From Actinomadura barringtoniae (GTDB lineage Bacteria > Actinomycetota > Actinomycetes > Streptosporangiales > Streptosporangiaceae), in assembly GCF_017573505.1 (NCBI RefSeq), contig NZ_JAGEOJ010000033.1, positions 27,640-91,639 of the forward strand: DNA of 64,000 bases, written 5' to 3'. Numbering within the stretch: position 1 is the stretch's first letter; every line of letters starts with the position of its first letter. Shown piece after piece: positions 27,501 through 35,363 of this stretch. A model generated the notes under the pieces. It was not told where the DNA came from. It searched no databases and saw only the letters and a program-made list of their open reading frames with translations. A program made the position numbers and the translations under genes.

Positions 27501-27863
27501 CGGGCGAAGGGCGCGGTCGAGGCGCACCGGAACGGGATCGTCGGGTCCGCGTTCGGCGAGCAGTCGCAGCATGAGGTCGATGATCCGGACGGTCTTGCCG
27601 CTGCCCGGCCCGCCGACGACGGCGAGCCAGACCGGCCGCCGCCCACGCCAGTCCGCCAGCACGTCCTCGATGCCCGCACGCGGCAGGGGATCGGCGGCAC
27701 CGGTATGCAGCACCATCTCGACCGCTATCGGCCTCCCCGGCCCGCCGATGAGGCGGGCCAGTACCTCCCGTTCCGCGGCGCAGACAGCGTCGGCGAGTTG
27801 CTGGGTGACGGCCGGCACCCCACCACCGCCAGGGGGGATTGCCGCCCGTAGCATCGGAGACAC
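24579..27863 (-). CDS. Membrane protein with two P-loop NTPase domains (NACHT-like and KAP-like)
   Basis: A 1094-residue protein. The N-terminal half has HTGAADPLPR and Walker A GGPGSGKT (residues 84-91) with a Walker B-like VVPVLDDL (153-160), as in NACHT/STAND ATPases. A coiled segment (about 345-370) and three to four TM helices (about 385-480) follow. The second half has Walker A GPRGAGKS (586-593), two TM helices (about 659-676 and 709-726), then Walker B VLVAIDEVD (808-816). TM helices inserted between Walker A and B are the mark of KAP-family NTPases. The fusion is unusual, and known relatives of both halves include immune and membrane-associated signalling proteins. It has no obvious operon partner. 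A long open frame on the opposite strand lacks motifs and is treated as antisense shadow. Confidence 0.85.
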   Translation of the reverse strand: MSPMLRAAIPPGGGGVPAVTQQLADAVCAAEREVLARLIGGPGRPIAVEMVLHTGAADPLPRAGIEDVLADWRGRRPVWLAVVGGPGSGKTVRIIDLMLRLLAERGPDDPVPVRLDRALRPAGADLGGWIVAVLESYGLSTADARLLDREQKVVPVLDDLRDDVAAVVEHLGHRPETRVIVGQRVRAPDEPPAPRTIAEIGPMGPDRQRADVAREAAEPERWQPVLDELTAHPRTPLGRELSRPWRFRQAVTALEERGPDGRYLHQPRDLLGRLSVAELLADAPGADRTPPYDDDEQVLVEHARACLEDQRVSGYIRDGHVDVGSILARLDLVHMAEEGRKLSTHERAAETRRNLNQLEEKLSRLRSQAALRPGGEWQLVANASVNLLLLVMLRYGVVLVGTSRVISGGSLFISRGSLLFLVGGALVGAGVAALQFRRPRHGAFLGVCGGVLSGLCLAFAIGRPAAFLPGLLSYFMVLYLARTPDPKHWGSRYPASLILGDQAYRKAAAKAEAEWLREARDAVIIPELTRAINGLLGADFYRYLYEYDTAGLKRVHDLRLFVPTRSRARVEATLNRSDSASIAIAGPRGAGKSTLLRSILQEPRQFAVSASAPAEYVPKDFLVELFQRLCEQYVECYGKRAMTWRARALRLARPVRRVAVQALYLVVALGVLVVLFDWQGRLAMAYRWTSGHLDRFLLGLRGSWHDWEGWAAGLAVVCLAGVAAVAYTRRRRSEQARLVRRARSYTARLRKEHTTAWTLTANMPGGRGGFARGGTAKELPWNLPELVGEFQRFLKDIAEAEAARGRRVLVAIDEVDRIGSITQAERFVSEIKAVFGIPHCFYLVSVAEEVGSVFARRAVAGRSVFENAFDEVVMVQALSGAEAQHLLQKRVLGLTDPFVYLVHALSGGLPRELIRVTRRLIEVNNETDTRPRLSMLAYRLVREDVSDALAGTRSHLTQLAPGPPWAPVFDELRTRMSALDDGAPLLPILTALATFEDRLPSTGPADGAQEGAEEPQTQARAAVVALAALADHGQTVAMAFSEPQFDIETVRAARPGSDASYTELSAARRELSISPQSARATLARFRRATAWTTP

Positions 27864-28055
27864 GAGGCCATCATCTGTGATCGGGTCGTCACAATGTGGT
27901 GTGATCCGCCATCAAATGCTGCCGATAGTGGAACACCACGTGTCCTTCCTTGGCGGTGTGTAGCTCTTCCTGACCGGTGCGCAGGGTTGCTGCTGTCGAT
28001 TCGTCGATCCCAGCGGGCGGTCAGCGGTGGCCGTGAGGTCGCTCTCCCAGCGCGC

Positions 28056-28181
28056 AGGCAGCGCATCAACGCTGAGGCGAGCCGTCTAGCGGATCTTGGT
28101 GCCGTACTCGTCGGTGTCCTGTACGCCGAAGGTCTCGACCACTACGCAGTCGCGATGAAAGACCCCGAGGGCAGCGAATTC
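28056..28181 (+). pseudogene. Remnant of a VOC/glyoxalase-family protein
   Basis: A short stretch reads ASRLADLGAVLVGVL, then DHYAVAMKDPEGSEF. This matches the C-terminal half of VOC proteins, where the Glu of DPEGNEF is a metal ligand. The N-terminal half is absent. The rest of 27864-28323 contains no other recognisable gene, so this is probably gene debris between the NTPase and the next gene. Confidence 0.55.
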
Positions 28182-28323
28182 AGGCCGCGTCTCGGCCACT
28201 CCCCTACCTGGCAACAACCTCGCCCCGAGGTTCCCAGGAACGTCCGCTCATGCCGCCGGCCGAGCACCTGAGACAATCTTGAGTGTCCCTCTGGTCGTGC
28301 CGATGACCGGACCCGGCCGACCT

Positions 28324-28983
28324 TCAGTTGAGTGTGCGTTCGGCGTAGGGACGCAGAGCGTTGTGCAACTCGACCGCGTCCGGCGCCTGCCCGATGAGGG
28401 CCCGGTCGTCGAGTTTGACGGTCTTTGGGCATGCATGGTCGCCGGGTATCTGGAAGCGGCCTAGCGGTTTGGCGGTCTTCGCTTCGTAGATCTCGAACAG
28501 GTAGGAGGCTTTCATGAGCGAGATCTTGGTTGTGTTCTTGGGCCGTGTGCTGCCCGCGAGTTGTGAGTACAACCTCGCAGTGGACTCAGGCACGTATTCG
28601 CAAACCCGGGTCTCCCGCGACCCCGCCGTGTCCTGATAGGCGCAGGCGACGAGCTGGGGCTTGGGCTTCACGCCGGTCTCGTTCGCCTCCCATCGGGCGG
28701 GGAGTCCCTCGGAGTAGTCGCCGGTGTCGGCGTCCGCGAACCTCAGGCTCACCGCGTGCGGGCCCTTGCCTCGGTACGGTTCGGCGATCCGATTGAAGTA
28801 GGTGTCGCTCCGCGCCTTGCCGACGGGCTCAGGCGGGCAGAACTGGTCCACAGAGGCCGGGGAGGGCGACTGTGGCGGAGCCGGATCGTCGAGCATGCCG
28901 ACGGCCTGCACTCCACCGAGGATCGCGACGATGCCGATACCGAACGCCCACCAAGCGATTCGATCCGACCTTCGCATGCACAC
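28324..28983 (-). CDS. Membrane-anchored hypothetical protein
   Basis: A 219-residue protein with one N-terminal TM segment (IAWWAFGIGIVAILGGVQAVG) and an extracytoplasmic domain of about 185 residues carrying four Cys (FCPP, ACAY, VCEY, ACPK). These could form disulfides. The domain is not recognised. A start at MRRSDR two codons in is also possible. It is not closely coupled to neighbours. Confidence 0.65.
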   Translation of the reverse strand: MCMRRSDRIAWWAFGIGIVAILGGVQAVGMLDDPAPPQSPSPASVDQFCPPEPVGKARSDTYFNRIAEPYRGKGPHAVSLRFADADTGDYSEGLPARWEANETGVKPKPQLVACAYQDTAGSRETRVCEYVPESTARLYSQLAGSTRPKNTTKISLMKASYLFEIYEAKTAKPLGRFQIPGDHACPKTVKLDDRALIGQAPDAVELHNALRPYAERTLN

Positions 28984-29107
28984 GATTGTGAACGATCTGC
29001 TCGCTAGCCTCCACCAGAGACAGCTCCGTGGATCGCTAGGAGGCCCGCCCTCGCACGAGAGACGTGCGGAACCTCACAGCCGGGTTGGAGCCATGGGGTC
29101 GCGCTGC

Positions 29108-29350
29108 TTAATCCAGCGGGCCCTCCTGGGGATCGTCGTCCTTGGGGCTGTCCTGGTCAGGACGCCTGGTGATGGTGTAGAGCGCCGCGAGGACCGTCGC
29201 GCCAACGTTGAGCGAGAAGCCGATCGCGGGGTAGGCGGAGGCCAGTGCGGCCGCGCCGGCGGCGCTTCCGGCCACGAGGAGGGTGGTGAAGGTGGGTCCC
29301 CGGTGTCCGCCGGGCTCGGGGCCGTCGCTTCGAAGGCGTAGTCTCAGCAT
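29108..29350 (-). CDS. Small hypothetical membrane protein
   Basis: About 80 residues from the ATG at 29350 (MLRLRLRSDG), with one or two hydrophobic stretches (FTTLLVAGSAAGAAALASAY and IGFSLNVGATVLAALYTI) and an acidic tail. A longer version from 29380 is possible. No family is recognised and coding potential is only moderate. Confidence 0.45.
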   Translation of the reverse strand: MLRLRLRSDGPEPGGHRGPTFTTLLVAGSAAGAAALASAYPAIGFSLNVGATVLAALYTITRRPDQDSPKDDDPQEGPLD

Positions 29351-29762
29351 GGTGGATACTCCGGGTCCTTCATTTCGCAAGTGCTGGGCTGGGTGTCCGT
29401 AGGCGGCCCACCTGTTGGCGCAGGTGGGCCGCCGCTCTTGTCGGGATGGTGAACGTGGCCTGCTGGCGGGGGACGCCGCCGCGCGTGACCGGCCGCTGCG
29501 CGGACCATGTCGGCCAGCATCGCGGTGAGCAGGGTCGGACCCGGCCTGCTACGTTCCGGGCGGCTTCAACCAGGACACCACCTGTCGGTTGGTCTTCTCC
29601 AGGGACCTCGCCGTGTTCTTCGAGAGCTTGCCGATGGTGAAGGACTTCCGGCTCACCAACGGCGCGGTGCATCAAGGCCCGCGGTTAGCGGTCGTCAACG
29701 GTGGTCAGCCGCGTTGGCGCGTTTCAGTTCCGGCGGCGCGTCTCAGCCTGCGGTGGAATGTC
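29351..29762. other. Gene-poor stretch
   Basis: About 410 bases. A plus-strand piece near 29595-29685 (FFESLPMVKDFRLTNG) looks coding-like but has no start, domain or continuation. I see no clear promoter or repeat, and the stretch is probably debris of a lost gene. Confidence 0.35.
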
Positions 29763-30887
29763 TTAGCCCCAGACTTCCTCGGCGGTCTCGACGATGAGGC
29801 GGAGTTTGGCCTTCTGCTCGTCGTGGCTGAGCGCGTTGCCCTCGACCGTGGAGGAGAAGCCGCATTGTGGCGAGAGGCAGATCTGCTCGATCGGCACGTG
29901 CCGGCTCGCCGCCTCGATGCGGCGTTTCAGGTCGTCCTTGGACTCCAGTGCGCCGCGCTTGGTGGTGACCAGGCCCAGCACGACCGTCTTTCCCTTGGGG
30001 ATGAAGCGCAGTGGCTCGAACCCGCCCGATCTGTCGTCGTCGTATTCCAGGAAGAACCCGTCGACGTTCAGTTCGCTGAACAGCGCCTCGGCGACGAAGT
30101 CGTAGCCGCCCTGCGCGGTCCAGGCGGATCGGAAGTTGCCGCGGCACATGTGGGTGGTGATCGCCATTCCGTCGGGTCGCCCGGCGAGCGCGCCGTTGAT
30201 CTGCCGGATGTAGCGCAGGTGCAGATGTTCGGCGTCGTCGCCGCGTTCGGTGACCATCGCGCGCTGGGCGGGGTCGTTGAGGTAGGCGAGGCTGGTGTCG
30301 TCGAACTGCAGGTAGGCGCAGCCCAGCTCGCCCAGACGTCGCACTTGCTCGGCGTAGGCGGAGGCCAGGTCGGACCAGAACTCCTCGACGTCGGGGTAGA
30401 CGGCCGGATCGATGGACGCCGGGCCGCCGCGGTAGTGGACCATGTTGGGGGAGGGGATCGTGAGCTTGGGCGTCGCACCGGTCCCTGCCGCCAGGTCGCG
30501 CAGGTGGCCGAAGTCGTCGGCGAAAATGGTCTCCTCGAGGCGGATCCGGTCACGAACCCGCAGGGCGGCGGTGGTGAACTCGATGTCGCCGTTCTCGCGG
30601 TGGAACCGGACCTTGATCTGCTCGTCGGCCGGGCTGATCCCGCCGAGCCGGTAGATGAAGTCCATGTGCCAGGAGGCGCGGCGGAACTCTCCGTCGGTCG
30701 CTGAACGCAGGCCCACCTCGGCCTGCATGGCCACCACCGACCGGATGGCCTCGTCCTCGATGGCGCGCAGTTCGTCGGTCTTGATCCGCCCTGCGGCCTG
30801 GTCGGTCCGGGCTCGCAGCAGCTCGGGCGGTCGGAGCAAGCTCCCGACGTGGTCGGCGCGGAATGGTGGTGTCAGCCTGGCGGCCAT
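29763..30887 (-). CDS. MetE-like cobalamin-independent methionine synthase family protein (YxjG/YxjH type)
   Basis: A 374-residue protein corresponding to the catalytic C-terminal barrel of MetE (COG0620), without the N-terminal barrel. It starts with FRADHVGSLLRP, the typical opening. Zinc-ligand candidates are His/Cys in THMCRGN and Cys in SPQCGFSS. YLQFDDTSLA supplies the substrate-binding acidic residues. Relatives of this size are S-methyltransferases that make methionine from homocysteine with simpler methyl donors. It stands alone with about 600 bp of empty sequence upstream, and no regulatory element such as an S-box was recognised. Confidence 0.9.
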   Translation of the reverse strand: MAARLTPPFRADHVGSLLRPPELLRARTDQAAGRIKTDELRAIEDEAIRSVVAMQAEVGLRSATDGEFRRASWHMDFIYRLGGISPADEQIKVRFHRENGDIEFTTAALRVRDRIRLEETIFADDFGHLRDLAAGTGATPKLTIPSPNMVHYRGGPASIDPAVYPDVEEFWSDLASAYAEQVRRLGELGCAYLQFDDTSLAYLNDPAQRAMVTERGDDAEHLHLRYIRQINGALAGRPDGMAITTHMCRGNFRSAWTAQGGYDFVAEALFSELNVDGFFLEYDDDRSGGFEPLRFIPKGKTVVLGLVTTKRGALESKDDLKRRIEAASRHVPIEQICLSPQCGFSSTVEGNALSHDEQKAKLRLIVETAEEVWG

Positions 30888-31497
30888 GACGTTCCCTTCC
30901 CGAGGATCGGATCAGGCGGTGGCGCATGGTGGGAGCGAACGGAGGCAGGAGGCACTGCATCCGGGAGGAGCAGGATGATCACCGCCGCTCTGAAGTCGTC
31001 CAGCGCGAGCCGACGCGCGGCGTCGGGCGAACGGGTGGGTCTTGGCCAGCCGAACCGACCAGCTCCACCTATCCCACGTGCGCCTTCATCAACTCCACTG
31101 CCCATCACTCTAATACGCGACAGTCGAGAGGATTCGGTCGAGTTCAGACCGCGGACGCCCGGCAGATGGATGAGTACGGACTCCTAGATGTGCTGTCAGG
31201 AAGACATTGTCTCTCGAAGTCGCGCGGGTGCCTGTACTTGTATCGGCCGCTGATGAGGTGGTGACCAAGCCCTGCGGGACTCGGGCCCGCCTGCCCGGAC
31301 GGACCGCCTGGTCCAGCGCCGGCGTACGCGGCCGAGGTCGGCGCCTGGCGAGCACTTGCGCGGGCTGGCCGCCTCCCAAGGAGGCATCGTCCTCGCGCAC
31401 GTTCCCCGGGCGCATTGCTAGGGGCGCTCCAGTCGGCTCCGTTGGGGGCGTCTGAAGCGGCTCCGTCTGGGGCTGGTGTTCTTGGCGTTGGGGCGTT
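30888..31497. other. Gene-poor stretch with imperfect short repeats
   Basis: About 610 bases without a supportable gene. Near 31424-31470 two imperfect ~24-bp units occur in tandem, each beginning GGGGCG and ending in CGGCTCCGT. I see no IS ends or tRNA. Confidence 0.4.
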
Positions 31498-32418
31498 TCA
31501 ATTGGCCCCCACCTGCTGCCCATTGGCGTGGAGGTGCGCTTCGCCGGTGATGTCCACACGGTGATATCCATCGCCCTGGTCATGGAAGTACAGGTGAGGG
31601 CCGTGGCAGTCGAGGATCTGCCAATCCCGCAGGGTTTCCCCGGCCGGTCCGACGATCTTCGCGGCGTCCAGCCGCCGGATCACACCGTCGACCAGTGCGC
31701 ACCACCAAAGCCGGTCGTCGGATCCGGCGAGCAACAGGTGGTCGCCATCAAAGGCGAGTGCGCGCACGTCATCCACTGGACTGTCATATTCGGCTGTGCG
31801 GCCGGCCTGGATCCGGATCAGTGAGCGGCTCCGGTACGCCCAGGTGACTCCCCCCTGGGAGTTGACGGCGTCGTCAAGGCATGCGATCCCCGAGTCCCAC
31901 AACCATGTGCCATGAGGGTCTCGGCGCACCAGACTGAACGATTCGGGCCAGCCTTCCTCGCCGTGCGTGGTCCAGATTGTGCCTGAATCGTCCGAGACGA
32001 TCCGCTCGATGTCGTCGCCCAGGGCGAATGTGCGCAGATGAGTTCCGTCCGAGCCGAACACATGAGCATTGCGGGGTTCCGGGTGGCCGCCGACTTGCGG
32101 GATGCACGGACAAGCGACCAGCAGTTCGCCGCGCGGCAACAAGGCGATCACCGGATAGGAAACGGGAAGGCACGCCAGTTCGAGCCGATGCCACCCATGG
32201 GCCTCGTGGGTATAGAGCACCGCCGGGCAAGATCGCGGTGGCCGGTAGAACGGCATCCTATTGTGGTTCGGCCCACGGACGAAGCCTCGGGCCAGACCGG
32301 GCTCGCTGGTCGCAAGCACACCGATCACGCCCTCCGCGCTGGCCGTGCACGCCAACCCAGACTCTCCGTCGGCCAAAGGCACCGGCGGAGCCACTCGCAC
32401 GGTGGTGAGAACACGCAT
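31498..32418 (-). CDS. Hypothetical protein, possible beta-propeller
   Basis: A 306-residue soluble protein from ATG 32418 (MRVLTTVRV). Alternating strands and repeated turns such as IERIVSDDSGTIWTTHGEEG and VRALAFDGDHLLLAGSDDRLWWC resemble WD/Kelch/NHL-like propeller blades. This suggests a ligand- or protein-binding scaffold. No catalytic motif is visible. It has no signal peptide and no close neighbour, and the name rests on pattern only. Confidence 0.6.
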   Translation of the reverse strand: MRVLTTVRVAPPVPLADGESGLACTASAEGVIGVLATSEPGLARGFVRGPNHNRMPFYRPPRSCPAVLYTHEAHGWHRLELACLPVSYPVIALLPRGELLVACPCIPQVGGHPEPRNAHVFGSDGTHLRTFALGDDIERIVSDDSGTIWTTHGEEGWPESFSLVRRDPHGTWLWDSGIACLDDAVNSQGGVTWAYRSRSLIRIQAGRTAEYDSPVDDVRALAFDGDHLLLAGSDDRLWWCALVDGVIRRLDAAKIVGPAGETLRDWQILDCHGPHLYFHDQGDGYHRVDITGEAHLHANGQQVGAN

Positions 32419-32711
32419 TTGCACGATCGTAGGCAATCATCGAGGCGAAGTGGCCGCCGTATCTCCTGCAACGCCAGGCCTTCACGATCCAGCTGAAGGA
32501 CCCTTCCCCGCCTAGTACTTGTCCAGACGACGGGCCGCGGAAGGAAGAGGCGGACTGCACCGCCCGGCTTTGGCGCACCACCGGCGGCAAACCCAGGCGA
32601 TCCCTGCCCCACGCGGCCCCTGAAGCGGGCTGCGGTGACTTTTGCGGACGCGCGAAGTCTGTCCCTTGGGCTGGCCGGCCTTCCCGGCCCTGTGAGAGAG
32701 GAGATCCGACA

Positions 32712-33059
32712 GTGGCAGTGGGGATCTTCGCGGGCATCCCTGTCCGCGACTGCGAGAGTGCCGTGGACTGGTACACCAGGCTCCTCGGCAAGGAACCGGC
32801 GTTCTGGCCCAACGAGGTCGAGGCGGTGTGGCAGCTGGCCGAGGGCCGGTATGTGTACGTCATCGAGGACACCGCTCGCGCCGGAGGCGGCGTGGGCATG
32901 ATCTGGGTGGAGGATCCCGCGTCCGAGGTGGATCGGATCGCAGCCCGCGGGCTGCAACCTGTGGAAAAGGAGCAGCACGGCAACGTCTGCAAGTGGATCT
33001 TTCATGACGCCGACGGCAACGAGATGGGCATCGGCGGCGAGACTGTGCCTGCGCCCTGA
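32712..33059 (+). CDS. VOC family protein (glyoxalase/bleomycin-resistance fold)
   Basis: A 115-residue single-domain protein. It opens with FAGIPVRDCESAVDWYTRLLG, the usual first beta-alpha unit, and closes with DADGNEMGIG, the position of the last metal-ligand Glu. VOC proteins bind a divalent metal and act as lyases, dioxygenases or drug-binding proteins. The substrate cannot be deduced. The GTG start at 32712 has GAGAGGAG upstream. It is monocistronic as far as can be seen. Confidence 0.85.
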   Translation: MAVGIFAGIPVRDCESAVDWYTRLLGKEPAFWPNEVEAVWQLAEGRYVYVIEDTARAGGGVGMIWVEDPASEVDRIAARGLQPVEKEQHGNVCKWIFHDADGNEMGIGGETVPAP

Positions 33060-33265
33060 ATCGCAGATCAGGCATGAAGGGACGCGGGCGAGCCAGGCGA
33101 AATGGGGCCGTGCCACCGGGTGGCGTTCACCACCTCTGGGACGGCAGGCGCGCCGCCCAACCGATGCTCCCCAGGGCCCAAAAGCTGAACGTGCGAGTTG
33201 CGAGCGGGCCGTGGTTTCTGTGAAGCCGGGCGGCGGGAACTCTTCTCGATCGCCGCTGGGGGAGT

Positions 33266-34552
33266 TCAGTCGGCGGCGGCTTCGGTGGTGAACGCGCGGT
33301 GTGCGCGGTGTGCGCGGTGCAGGGCGTAGGCGCCGAGCGTCGTCAAGGCCGCGGCGCCGACCAGGGTGGCGGAGTGGCTTCCGAAGGCGGCGACACCGAG
33401 GCCTGCGAGGAGCGGGCCGGCGGCACGCGCGGCGACCGCGAAAATGGCGATGATTCCGTTGATGTGGGGGTATTGGTCAGCCCCGTAGTAGTCCACGAGC
33501 AGGGTGCCGCGCAGCAGGTCAGGCAGTCCGTACCCGAGGCCGAAGAATACGACGAGCGTAATGATGGCGGCCGTGGCCGCTGGACCATGGCCGGTGGTGA
33601 GCAGCGGGACGGGAAGCGCGACGGCCTGTGCGGCGAACAGCAGAATGGCCGTGCGCTGCGCGGGGATCGAGGGCTGGAGCGCCGTGCAGGTCATCCGCCC
33701 GAAGACCTGGAAGGCGCCGACGGCACCGGCGGCGAGGGCGGCTCGGGGGAGCGAGTAGCCGCGGCCGGTGAAGTAGGCGACCAGGGTGGCTGTGACGCTG
33801 AGCTTGGCGGTCGTATGGCTGCTCAGGAAGAGGGCGAACCAACGGAACGATGCGCGGCGGGTGACCGCGCCTTCGTCGGTGTCCGGCTGTGCCGGCGCTT
33901 GGACGTCGGCGGGGTGCCCGTCGGGATGTGCTCCCACGTCGGAGGGCCAGCGCCGCAGTAGCCCTGCGTGCAGCGGAACCGTGATGAGGCCGAGAGTTCC
34001 GGCGAGCAGCACCAGGGTGGTCCGCCAGCCGTACGCGCCGACGAGGAGACCGGTCAGGGGGACGAACACGGTGCTGGACAGGCCGCCGGCGATGGTGAGC
34101 ACGAGTACAGCTCGGGCGCGATGCCAGGTGAACCAGGCGGCCGTGACAGCGAAGGCCGGTTCGTAGAGCGTTCCGGCCATGGACAGACCGGCCAGGACGA
34201 ACGCCGCGTAGAAGGCGACCAGGGAATGGACGTGTGCCCAGGCCAGCAGCGCCACGACCCCGAGCAGGCTGCCGGTGGTCATGACACCTCGGGAGCCGTG
34301 GCGCGCCAACAGGCGCCCGACGGGGATGGCGACCAGGCCGGAGACCGCCATCCCCGTGGTGTAAGCGCCGTTGAGCTGTGCGATCGACCATCCGAACTCG
34401 GCGCGCATGGGGACGACCAGCACTGCGAAGGCGTAGACGAGGACACCCCAGGAGACCGGTTCGGTGACGGCGAGTCCGGCGACCATCCACCACCCGTAGA
34501 ACACCCGCCGCCACGGCTTGCCGCGCCCGCTTGCTTTCTGGGCGGAGGTCAC
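33266..34552 (-). CDS. Major facilitator superfamily transporter
   Basis: A 428-residue integral membrane protein with about twelve hydrophobic segments. It starts RRVFYGWWMVAGLAVTEPVSWGVLVYAF, like OFA/monocarboxylate-type MFS carriers. The loop 2-3 signature is present in part (VGRLLARHGSRGVM). A charged cytoplasmic loop of about 35 residues splits the two six-helix halves. It moves small molecules by proton-coupled or facilitated exchange, and the substrate is unknown. It lies 60 bp downstream of the secreted protein gene on the same strand, so it might share the ECF41-type promoter at 35197-35224. Confidence 0.9.
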   Translation of the reverse strand: MTSAQKASGRGKPWRRVFYGWWMVAGLAVTEPVSWGVLVYAFAVLVVPMRAEFGWSIAQLNGAYTTGMAVSGLVAIPVGRLLARHGSRGVMTTGSLLGVVALLAWAHVHSLVAFYAAFVLAGLSMAGTLYEPAFAVTAAWFTWHRARAVLVLTIAGGLSSTVFVPLTGLLVGAYGWRTTLVLLAGTLGLITVPLHAGLLRRWPSDVGAHPDGHPADVQAPAQPDTDEGAVTRRASFRWFALFLSSHTTAKLSVTATLVAYFTGRGYSLPRAALAAGAVGAFQVFGRMTCTALQPSIPAQRTAILLFAAQAVALPVPLLTTGHGPAATAAIITLVVFFGLGYGLPDLLRGTLLVDYYGADQYPHINGIIAIFAVAARAAGPLLAGLGVAAFGSHSATLVGAAALTTLGAYALHRAHRAHRAFTTEAAAD

Positions 34553-34612
34553 GGTTCTGGTCGTGATGGGCCGCCATCGGGGCGATGGGGGTTGGGATGT
34601 ATAGATCCGGTT

Positions 34613-35158
34613 CTAGGGGTTGTAGATCCAGATGTGGGCCTTGGCGTGTGCAATCGGGCTCTTGATCGGATAGATCTCGGCCCACACCTTGTCGTGATGT
34701 CCATTCAGCCAGCCCGTGCAGGTCTTGTGCTTGGGTCCCCAGTACTTGCGCTGCCACATGTCCACGTAATGCGCGAACACGCCACCGGTCCGGCGTGTGA
34801 ACGCCAGCCGGTAACCCTGATAGAGATGGTCCCCGGTTACGTTGAAGCACATCTGGACTTTGCCGTAGGACCGGACGTGCTTGGTCGTTTGTGGCTTCTT
34901 GTAGTCATAGATCCACGCGCCCTTGATGCCTTGCGTCGTCGCCTTCGGCCAGGTCATGGCAGCAGGGGAGTTACCGGGGCGTGCATTGGGCGCCGTTCGC
35001 GCTACCGCCCCGGCTGTGATCGTGGGGGAAGCGGCCGCCGTAGTCGTGGGAGAAGTGGCTGCTTGTGCCGCGCCAGAGCCCCCCGGTAGAGCGATCATGG
35101 TGGCGAGCGACGCCACCGTTCCGGCCATGGCTACCTTGAACGTCTTCACGTAGTGCAC
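34613..35158 (-). CDS. Small secreted protein, probable ECF41 regulon member
   Basis: A protein of about 181 residues. It has a Sec signal peptide (VAMAGTVASLATMIALPGGSGAAQA), a Thr/Ala-rich linker (about 36-75) and a globular part of about 105 residues with aromatic residues and paired Cys (MCFNV, KTCTG). No family is recognised. The start is either GTG 35158 or GTG 35149, both behind GAGGAG. An ECF41-type promoter lies 39 bp upstream, divergent from the SnoaL-DoxX-sigma operon. It is therefore likely expressed with that module at the cell surface. Confidence 0.75.
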   Translation of the reverse strand: MHYVKTFKVAMAGTVASLATMIALPGGSGAAQAATSPTTTAAASPTITAGAVARTAPNARPGNSPAAMTWPKATTQGIKGAWIYDYKKPQTTKHVRSYGKVQMCFNVTGDHLYQGYRLAFTRRTGGVFAHYVDMWQRKYWGPKHKTCTGWLNGHHDKVWAEIYPIKSPIAHAKAHIWIYNP

Positions 35159-35196
35159 CTTCTCCTCGGTCAGGAAGTGTTGTGTCCACTCCTGAA

Positions 35197-35224
35197 GACG
35201 CAGCAGGGGTCCCCGTCTGTGACA
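35197..35224 (-). promoter_or_regulatory. ECF41-type promoter for the secreted protein gene
   Basis: Read on the minus strand, TGTCACA (35224-35218) is followed after 17 bp by CGTC (35200-35197). The published ECF41 target is TGTCACA, 16 bp, CGTC. The spacer is one base longer here. The sequence directly after the -35 (GACGGGGA) is shared with the divergent promoter. Confidence 0.65.
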
Positions 35225-35272
35225 ACTCGGTGGTCGGATTCAGCCCGTTCCTGCCTGACCTCACCATCGAGA

Positions 35273-35299
35273 TGTCACAGACGGGGAGCCCAATGCGTC
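35273..35299 (+). promoter_or_regulatory. ECF41-type promoter for the SnoaL-DoxX-sigma operon
   Basis: TGTCACA (35273-35279), a 16-bp spacer, then CGTC (35296-35299) match the known ECF41 promoter exactly. The sigma factor encoded at 36156 belongs to that group, so the operon is probably autoregulated. Expected transcription starts near 35305. Confidence 0.82.
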
Positions 35300-35363
35300 T
35301 TCCGGGGTGGATATGGAGCGCACCCGGCCGCTGAATCCCTGTTCGGACATCCCGGAGGTGGAC

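Noticed and set aside
23985..27851. A 1288-codon open frame on the plus strand opposite the double NTPase
   Set aside because: It has no recognisable motif and is rich in Arg, Pro, Gly and Asp, as antisense frames of high-GC genes are. The minus strand has two complete Walker A motifs and TM helices.
29589..30704. A 371-codon plus-strand frame opposite the MetE-like gene
   Set aside because: MetE-type motifs (ADHVGSLLRP, PQCGFSS) are on the minus strand.
31424..31497. Imperfect ~24-bp repeats as a possible small repeat array
   Set aside because: Only two diverged copies, no regular spacers, and no CRISPR-associated genes anywhere in the window.
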